Source: Croceimicrobium sp963977415 (GTDB taxonomy: Bacteria > Bacteroidota > Bacteroidia > Flavobacteriales > Schleiferiaceae). From it: DNA of 64,000 bases. Below are positions 59,349 to 64,000 of this stretch, in pieces. How positions within the stretch are numbered: position 1 is the first letter of the stretch; every line of letters starts with the position of its first letter. The notes under the pieces were generated by a model. That model was given only the letters and a program-made list of their open reading frames with translations, had not been told where the DNA came from and did not search any database. The position numbers and the translations under genes were made by a program. The DNA lies in contig CAXBOS010000003.1 of NCBI GenBank assembly GCA_963977415.1, positions 286,278 through 350,277 of the forward strand. The letters are read 5' to 3'.

Positions 59349-61295
59349 TTAATTAAAAAACCGCCAATTTACCCCAAAGCGCAGAACACGATCATTTAAA
59401 GGGAAATGCGGTGCGGCAAAATAATTATAGGGTGTTATACCTGCCGTGCTATTTTCAATTTTCAAGAAGATAATTGCCTTAGATAATTTAAACTGGGCGA
59501 ATAAATCCAAAACCGGGAAATTACCGATAGGATATTCATTTGCTACATAAAAACGACCCAAGGCAGGATTATAAGACGGGCTATTAAACTCGCTATAGTA
59601 ATTCAACTCAGTACCCACCAAACAGCCCAAAACACCCTTAAACAACTTGAAATCCACATAGACTGCATTGCGACTAACCAACTCAGGCAAAGGCAGGTAC
59701 TCTTCTCCATCCAAAGCTAACTGATAACTAATACGGTTATCAAAATGTAAGAATTTCCAAAACTCAAAATCTTGTCTGAACTCCAATGATGAATAGGCCA
59801 CTAAGCTAGCCGATTGCGCTCTACTTTCTGCATCGTAATAGAGCATGTTCTGATTGGTCCAAGTTTTAAATTGCAGGTAATTCTTCTCCTGCCACTTTAA
59901 TCCTGCCGTTATGGTATTGCTTAGTTCGGGACTAAAGTTGTTATTCCAAATGAAGTTATTGCTGTAATAGTAAAGGCCCAAAAAATCGGGGGTCTTATTT
60001 TGAAGCCTATAGGAGCCAAAAGCCCTCAGCTTGCCGTAGATCATGGTTTCCAACTCTCCTGCCAAAGCAAAGTTACCCGCCAAAGGACCACTTAGTATAA
60101 AGTCTACCGAACCTTGTAATTCAAACTTATCGCGGTAATTCCCTCTTATTTTACCGATCACACCCAAATTATTAGCCGACAAATTAAAGTAAGCATTGCC
60201 CGATTCGGTATACAAACTCTTCACTCCAGCCTTAAGCTCAAACTGGCTGGTGTCGCCAATTGTACTTTCTAAATAGAGCGTATTCTCCACCCCCACATAA
60301 GCTAAGCTATCACTATAGCTACCCGTGTTGAAAAAATAATTAGCATAATAAGTACTGCTATTTCCTTCATAAACTTGCGCCCGACGGTTGTAGCGAAAAG
60401 TATGGCCCAAATAAATGGCACCGCGACTTTCACTTTGCACTTCAGACTTCTTGCTGCTGAGTGCAAGCGTATCAATCGGCGCAATGCTATCAAGACTTAA
60501 GGAGTCCGTTAGACTAGTATCAGGTGCAGCCTTTTTCGGCTTCTTATTAAACAACTTGAGCAAATCAATTTTATGATCAAAATAATAATCGCGATTATAT
60601 AGTGTGCGAGCATCTGACGCCAAGCGCGGATTAATTACTACCCGTGAACTTTGGAGATTATCGGTAAAAACCGAGTCTCCTGCAATTCCGCCAAATTCTT
60701 GCAGTTCCATCTTTTCACTCGCAAAAGAAGCACGTACCGAATAGATCTTATCTTTAGTTAAATAGGAAGTACTAAAAGTGAAGCTAGATTGCTTATTTTG
60801 GTTATTTGCATAGAAGCTCAAACTATTTAAGCGACGATATTTAATGTAAGCATTCCATCGCTTATTAATGTTTTGCGTATGCAAGATGCTAAAAGTCTGA
60901 CCTCTATCGTAACCATTGTGATGACGCGCATCGGTAAGAGGTGAACGCACTTGGTAATAAGGAATGGTATTTGGGCTTGAAAAGTAATCATCAAAAGCAC
61001 CAAAGTTCTGATAAGTCCAAAAATCACCAACCGTTGGAATTAACAAATTGTTACGAGCCGAACCTAAATTCGTTAGTACCAGTCTCCCATACGAATCCTT
61101 CTGCGCCGCATTCAATTGATGATACCAGCGCATATCATTTAAGGTCGTATCAATAAAATAACTCTCCTGTTTATTTAAAAAACTATACTGATGGCTATGC
61201 TTCAACTCCCCTTGCCCTTTTAGCGGCTGGCTAGCCATTGACAGCAATAGCAGCAATGGCGCGAATTGTAAAAGGCATTTGGTCAATCTCTGCAT
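59349..61295 (-). CDS. Putative porin (Porin_10-like), outer membrane
   Basis: A 648-residue protein from the ATG at 61295 (signal LTKCLLQFAPLLLLLSMASQ). The opening HSHQYSFLNKQESYFIDTTL then LVLTNLGSARNNLLIP and HARHHNGYDRGQ-like stretches are those of the Bacteroidota putative porin family (PF14121-type), with a long beta-barrel-like region of alternating strands ending in DRVLRFGVNWRFFN (terminal aromatic plus Asn). A Pro/Ser/Thr/Asp-rich insert sits near 255-290 (PKKAAPDTSLTDSLSLDS). Substrate unknown. Alone, with its own -7 element. Confidence 0.78.
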   Translation of the reverse strand: MQRLTKCLLQFAPLLLLLSMASQPLKGQGELKHSHQYSFLNKQESYFIDTTLNDMRWYHQLNAAQKDSYGRLVLTNLGSARNNLLIPTVGDFWTYQNFGAFDDYFSSPNTIPYYQVRSPLTDARHHNGYDRGQTFSILHTQNINKRWNAYIKYRRLNSLSFYANNQNKQSSFTFSTSYLTKDKIYSVRASFASEKMELQEFGGIAGDSVFTDNLQSSRVVINPRLASDARTLYNRDYYFDHKIDLLKLFNKKPKKAAPDTSLTDSLSLDSIAPIDTLALSSKKSEVQSESRGAIYLGHTFRYNRRAQVYEGNSSTYYANYFFNTGSYSDSLAYVGVENTLYLESTIGDTSQFELKAGVKSLYTESGNAYFNLSANNLGVIGKIRGNYRDKFELQGSVDFILSGPLAGNFALAGELETMIYGKLRAFGSYRLQNKTPDFLGLYYYSNNFIWNNNFSPELSNTITAGLKWQEKNYLQFKTWTNQNMLYYDAESRAQSASLVAYSSLEFRQDFEFWKFLHFDNRISYQLALDGEEYLPLPELVSRNAVYVDFKLFKGVLGCLVGTELNYYSEFNSPSYNPALGRFYVANEYPIGNFPVLDLFAQFKLSKAIIFLKIENSTAGITPYNYFAAPHFPLNDRVLRFGVNWRFFN

Positions 61296-61310
61296 AGAGG
61301 AAATTATTGG

Positions 61311-61318
61311 CAAAAGTA
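61311..61318 (-). promoter_or_regulatory. -7 element of the porin gene (TACTTTTG)
   Basis: On the minus strand TACTTTTG ends 16 bases before the ATG at 61295. It overlaps a TTG that would start the longer frame, so the ATG is preferred. Confidence 0.5.
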
Positions 61319-61482
61319 ACTAAGCTAGAGGAAAAGCAGGTCCTTCCCAATGGCTAAAATTTAAAACCATCAAAGATATCGCTACAAAGTCTTCCTTTGC
61401 TATTCGCTATCTTTAACGCCTAATCCTAAATGTAGGTATGATAATCGCTAAAGATGCTATTGATTCTAGCCTAAAAAAGACC

Positions 61483-62373
61483 ATGAAGAGAAGCTTAACC
61501 CTTTTGGTCATCCTTCTAATATCACTTAGCAGTAAGTCCCAGGGCTATATTCCAATGCTGGATGGCGCCTCTGAATGGCATCTAACCAGCTGTTTTTCCG
61601 GCTGCCTCACGGACGTATATTATATCAATAGCGATACTACTGTTCAAGGTGTAAATTATAAAATTTTAGATGGCTTCCATTATATTTCCCGCAGCTTTCT
61701 TTTTCGCGAAGAGCCCGCTAATCAGAGGGTTTTCCTTTCCTATCCCGACGGTGCAAAAGGTAATCAAGAAGTCCTTCTGTACGATTTCTCACTAAGCGTT
61801 GGTGATTCTTTTACCATGAAAAATCCTATCACTCCCTTTCCAGCAGAAGGTGGCTCCTTTAGATTAGACTCTATCATTCCGCGCCAACTTTCAGATGGTT
61901 TAAACCATCGATTTTACTACTTCTCGCCCACGGTAAATAATAGCAACATTCAATTCCCCATTTGGGTAGAGGGCATTGGGTCACTCAGTCTTATTAATGC
62001 CCCCGGAGGCACGCCCGATGTTTTAGGTGCCGGTAAAATTAGCTGCCATTTTAAAAATGGCAATTTAATTTATTCTCAGCTCGACTCCATTTCGGCCTGC
62101 AGTCCAATTAATATAAGTCTGCCAGAAACAGCAGAATCACGCTTAAAAATCTATCCTACCCTAGTGAAAAATAAATTACACATCGAAGGAAACACTGCGT
62201 TTAACAGACTACAGATCTATAATAGTCAAGGACAAATCGTGTTAACAGAAGTGCAATTTAACACCAAGCAGACTCACACTTTATCTACTTCACATTTACC
62301 TCCCGGTTTCTACGTCCTGTATCTTGAGAAAGCCAACCATCGCACCCAAAGCTTCAAGTTCTATAAACTGTAA
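61483..62373 (+). CDS. Secreted protein with T9SS sorting domain, unknown function
   Basis: A 296-residue protein from the ATG at 61483, with a signal peptide (RSLTLLVILLISLSSKSQ). The middle part (WHLTSCFSGCLTDVYYINSD, LDGFHYISRSFLFREEPANQ, VWVEGIGSLSLINAPGG-like) is a pattern met in many small T9SS cargo proteins, no named family. The end, from about residue 225, is a sorting domain (LKIYPTLVKNKLHIEG, LQIYNSQGQIVLTE, LPPGFYVLYLEK). The longer frame that starts at 61438 adds 15 residues before the signal and is unlikely. Confidence 0.82.
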   Translation: MKRSLTLLVILLISLSSKSQGYIPMLDGASEWHLTSCFSGCLTDVYYINSDTTVQGVNYKILDGFHYISRSFLFREEPANQRVFLSYPDGAKGNQEVLLYDFSLSVGDSFTMKNPITPFPAEGGSFRLDSIIPRQLSDGLNHRFYYFSPTVNNSNIQFPIWVEGIGSLSLINAPGGTPDVLGAGKISCHFKNGNLIYSQLDSISACSPINISLPETAESRLKIYPTLVKNKLHIEGNTAFNRLQIYNSQGQIVLTEVQFNTKQTHTLSTSHLPPGFYVLYLEKANHRTQSFKFYKL

Positions 62374-62553
62374 ATTAGAAGAATTAAAATTTTGATATTT
62401 CGCTAAAGCAAAGCTGTTCTAATCACAGTCGGTGCTAAGGAGACTACTATTTGTATTGAATACCAAAAAGACATTTTGATAATTTATCATTTATCAATCT
62501 TCGTACACCATTTAGCCGCTCAATGCCTCCTCCTAAAAATTTGCCCAACCGCA

Positions 62554-62572
62554 AAGCTCAGTGGGCGAGCTC
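62554..62572 (+). repeat. Left arm of a 19-base inverted repeat
   Basis: AAGCTCAGTGGGCGAGCTC here is the reverse complement of 62981-62999 with one mismatch. The arms are 408 bases apart with nothing recognisable between them. Confidence 0.6.
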
Positions 62573-62980
62573 CTATAGTCGCTTCCCATTTCGCTAAAGC
62601 GCCTGAGCAATTTTTCATCCTCACCATTGAAGCTCATCGAATCAAAATCCCCCTACAAAACAGAAATGCACTACTAGAATTCACGGCCATAGCTTAGCTG
62701 ATTTTGCATAAGCTCACCTTCTCCTTCTAGAAAATACCGATCTAAGCCATCTATAGCAATATTTAGACTTGAACCATTTGGAGAACTACATTTCTGTCTC
62801 CCTTAGAGAGGAGTGTTCCGCAGGCTAACCAAGAATATTTGATGATAAAAACCTCCGAAAAAGCATACAAAGTCGTAACTTCAGTTATCACGGTAATTGT
62901 CTGAAATAGGTCATTTGGCCTCAATCACGAACGCCAAAAATTAAAATGAAAGGCTTAGCGAGTTGGGTTGCGATTGAAAT

Positions 62981-62999
62981 GAGCTCGCCCACCGAGCTT
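62981..62999 (-). repeat. Right arm of the 19-base inverted repeat
   Basis: GAGCTCGCCCACCGAGCTT pairs with the left arm at 62554-62572 with one mismatch. Confidence 0.6.
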
Positions 63000-63371
63000 G
63001 CCTTTCATGAAGATTTTTGAAGAGAGGAATTGGAGCCAAGATTTTTTTTTTGCCATGCCTATTTTCTTTTTAATGGAATGGCTGAGCTCACTACGTTCGA
63101 TTCCTTCTTTTTTGATCAACTGAAGCGAAGCGAAACTCACAAACCCATTTAAAAATAAAATACCGTTTGTAACCCAGGAGAGAAACAACGAGCTCCCGAA
63201 CTCCTCTAAAAGAGGATAAGCGTTTGTATGCTAAAAAGGAGTCTAAAATATCTGAGGAAGGCTTCTTTATCACGAGATACCGATTCTAAATCAATGCATT
63301 AAAAAAGATGTCATGAGTCATCACTATCTAATGAGTGGATAAATAGGCCTAAAATTTAGCTTTTCACAATC

Positions 63372-63461
63372 GCGACGACACATAATAAGCTAGGATTACC
63401 CTTACACGATATGCGCATTGAGCTTATCTGCCTCAGGCGGATCGGAAAGAGAAGAGGAAGG
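63372..63461 (-). pseudogene. Degenerate 5S rRNA copy (oldest, without terminator)
   Basis: The minus strand reads CCTTCCTCTTCTCTTTCCGA, then the inserted palindrome, GATAAGCTCAATGCGCA, and ends in TTATGTGTCGTCGCG. These correspond to the conserved middle and 3' end of 5S rRNA, with many changes relative to the copies further right. The terminator seen after the other copies is missing on its left side. Confidence 0.55.
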
Positions 63462-63546
63462 TATTTGGCTTATCAGGTTGGCATCTACACTTCTAAAGAC
63501 TCACCCGAGACTTTATCTGAGAGTATCTTTCCCTGCTGATTTAGGA

Positions 63547-63578
63547 CAAAAAAAAGCCTCAACGTAAACGTTGAGGCT
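63547..63578 (-). terminator. rRNA-operon-type terminator, copy 1
   Basis: AGCCTCAACG and CGTTGAGGCT pair perfectly around the loop TTTA, followed on the minus strand by T9. The same element recurs at 63769 and 63940. Confidence 0.9.
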
Positions 63579-63590
63579 GATTTAAAGATT

Positions 63591-63682
63591 GGCGACGACA
63601 TACTCTCCCAGGAATGACCCTAGTACCATCTGCGCAAGTGGGCTTATCCGCCTCAGGCGGATCGGAAAAGGGAAGAGGAAGG
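63591..63682 (-). pseudogene. 5S rRNA fragment, copy 1 (3' two thirds, with palindromic insert)
   Basis: The minus strand reads CCTTCCTCTTCCCTTTTCCG, an inserted ATCCGCCTGAGGCGGAT in place of the usual AACAGAGAAGT, then AAGCCC, GCGCAGATGGTACTAGGGTC and GGGAGAGTATGTCGTCGCC. The 5' third of 5S rRNA, which should pair with the 3' end to form helix I, is not recognisable, so this is not a working 5S gene. Confidence 0.65.
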
Positions 63683-63768
63683 CATTGGGCTTATAAGTAT
63701 GGCATCTACACTTCTAAAGACTCACACGAGACTTTATCTGAGAGTATCTTTCCCTGCTGATTTAGGAC

Positions 63769-63800
63769 AAAAAAAAAGCCTCAACGTAAACGTTGAGGCT
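63769..63800 (-). terminator. rRNA-operon-type terminator, copy 2
   Basis: Same hairpin as copy 1 (AGCCTCAACG/CGTTGAGGCT, loop TTTA) with T9 on the minus strand. Confidence 0.9.
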
Positions 63801-63812
63801 GATTTAAAGATT

Positions 63813-63866
63813 GGCGACGACATACTCTCTCAGGAATGATACTTTACCATCTGCGCATTGGGCTTA
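63813..63866 (-). pseudogene. 5S rRNA fragment, copy 2 (3' end only)
   Basis: The minus strand reads TAAGCCCAATGCGCAGATGG, TAAAGTATCATTCCTGA, GAGAGTATGTCGTCGCC. It keeps about the last 55 bases of 5S rRNA with a small deletion relative to copy 1 and lacks the palindromic insert. Confidence 0.65.
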
Positions 63867-63939
63867 TAAGTATGGCATCTTCTTCTAAAGACTCACTCGA
63901 GACTTTATCCGAGAGTATTTTTCCTTGCTGATTTAGGAC

Positions 63940-63971
63940 AAAAAAAAAGCCTCAACGTAAACGTTGAGGCT
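63940..63971 (-). terminator. rRNA-operon-type terminator, copy 3
   Basis: Same hairpin and T9 as the other two copies; it lies 13 bases beyond the 3' end of the 5S sequence that leaves the window. Confidence 0.9.
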
Positions 63972-63983
63972 GATTTAAAGATT

Positions 63984-64000
63984 GGCGACGACATACTCTC
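63984..64000 (-). rRNA. rrf: 3' end of 5S rRNA (partial, continues beyond the window)
   Basis: The last 17 bases are, on the minus strand, GAGAGTATGTCGTCGCC, the conserved 3' end of 5S rRNA, directly followed by a terminator. It may be the true 5S gene at the end of an rRNA operon that lies to the right and is read leftwards, or one more partial copy of the array; the window stops too early to tell. Confidence 0.55.

Larger units (their letters stand above)
62374..63371. other. Long intergenic region left of the 5S-tail array
   Basis: About one kilobase without a convincing gene on either strand; the open frames in it are short and have no family resemblance. It contains a 19-base inverted repeat pair (62554-62572 and 62981-62999, one mismatch) and several short A/T tracts. 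The stretch near 63230-63290 has weak likeness to the spacer of the 5S-tail units, so the array may once have reached further left. Confidence 0.5.

Noticed and set aside
62476..62697. A 73-codon open frame on the plus strand after the last T9SS gene.
   Set aside because: Its start is not an ATG in good context, the composition is not protein-like and the left arm of the inverted repeat runs through it.
62955..63188. A 77-codon open frame on the minus strand in the gene-free region.
   Set aside because: It has no family resemblance, poor start context and lies over the right arm of an inverted repeat; a chance frame is more likely.
1..64000. CRISPR arrays, tRNA genes, insertion sequences, prophage genes.
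   Set aside because: Intergenic stretches were read for direct repeats with spacers, T-loop signatures such as GGTTCGAATC and transposase or integrase motifs; none was found.

Overview
The window looks like a chromosomal segment of a member of the Bacteroidota, probably a marine-type Flavobacteriales relative (Cryomorphaceae/Schleiferiaceae-like is a guess). The evidence is several type IX secretion (T9SS) C-terminal sorting domains, a SusC-like TonB receptor with an N-terminal carboxypeptidase-like domain, a Porin_10-type porin, an OlsF-like acyltransferase, LytS/LytTR regulators, and many copies of the Bacteroidota -7 promoter element TAnnTTTG close to start codons. Most of the window is dense core genome; no insertion sequence, prophage, CRISPR array or tRNA was recognised.

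Layout. 1-2600: end of pheT, a small outer-membrane-type protein, an HDAC-like deacetylase, a candidate hairpin RNA with its own -7 element, and a 58-residue basic protein. 2600-13900: aspartate kinase plus OlsF-like acyltransferase; a tight minus-strand operon tetR-icd-sbtA-sbtB (isocitrate dehydrogenase with a bicarbonate transporter and its PII-like partner); a flavoprotein; lysA with a GNAT gene; fbp. 14000-21200: a TPR-LytTR regulator, a DASS transporter and mfd. 21400-26600: a tandemly duplicated lipoprotein/T9SS-protein unit whose second lipoprotein gene is reduced to a pseudogene, then a YdeI/OmdA-like gene. 26600-35300: a Cys/Met-metabolism PLP enzyme, a four-gene operon (TonB receptor, ABM-fold protein, LytS-like kinase, LytTR regulator), a tiny conserved protein with an apparent frameshift, and a second LytS/LytTR pair with a LiaF-like membrane protein.

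35500-36700 is the clearest accessory module: an XRE regulator and a Fic-domain protein (mobile mystery proteins A and B) with an operator-like inverted repeat on the promoter. 36700-51750: serC-serA, ferredoxin divergent from a LuxC-type acyl-CoA reductase, PASTA protein/T9SS protein/RluA pseudouridine synthase, di-haem peroxidase, rsmG with a glycosyltransferase, and tgt-lptF/G-like-accA. 51770-62373: secreted endonuclease I with a lipoprotein, dnaB and its downstream partner, an unknown secreted protein, a porin and a T9SS protein. 62374-64000 has no convincing protein gene; its right end holds a decaying tandem array of 5S rRNA tails and terminators, implying an rRNA operon just beyond the right edge, transcribed leftwards.

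The points most worth following are the tetR-icd-sbtA-sbtB operon, the hairpin RNA near 2285-2366, the 5S-tail/terminator array, the duplicated lipoprotein/T9SS unit and the Fic module operator.
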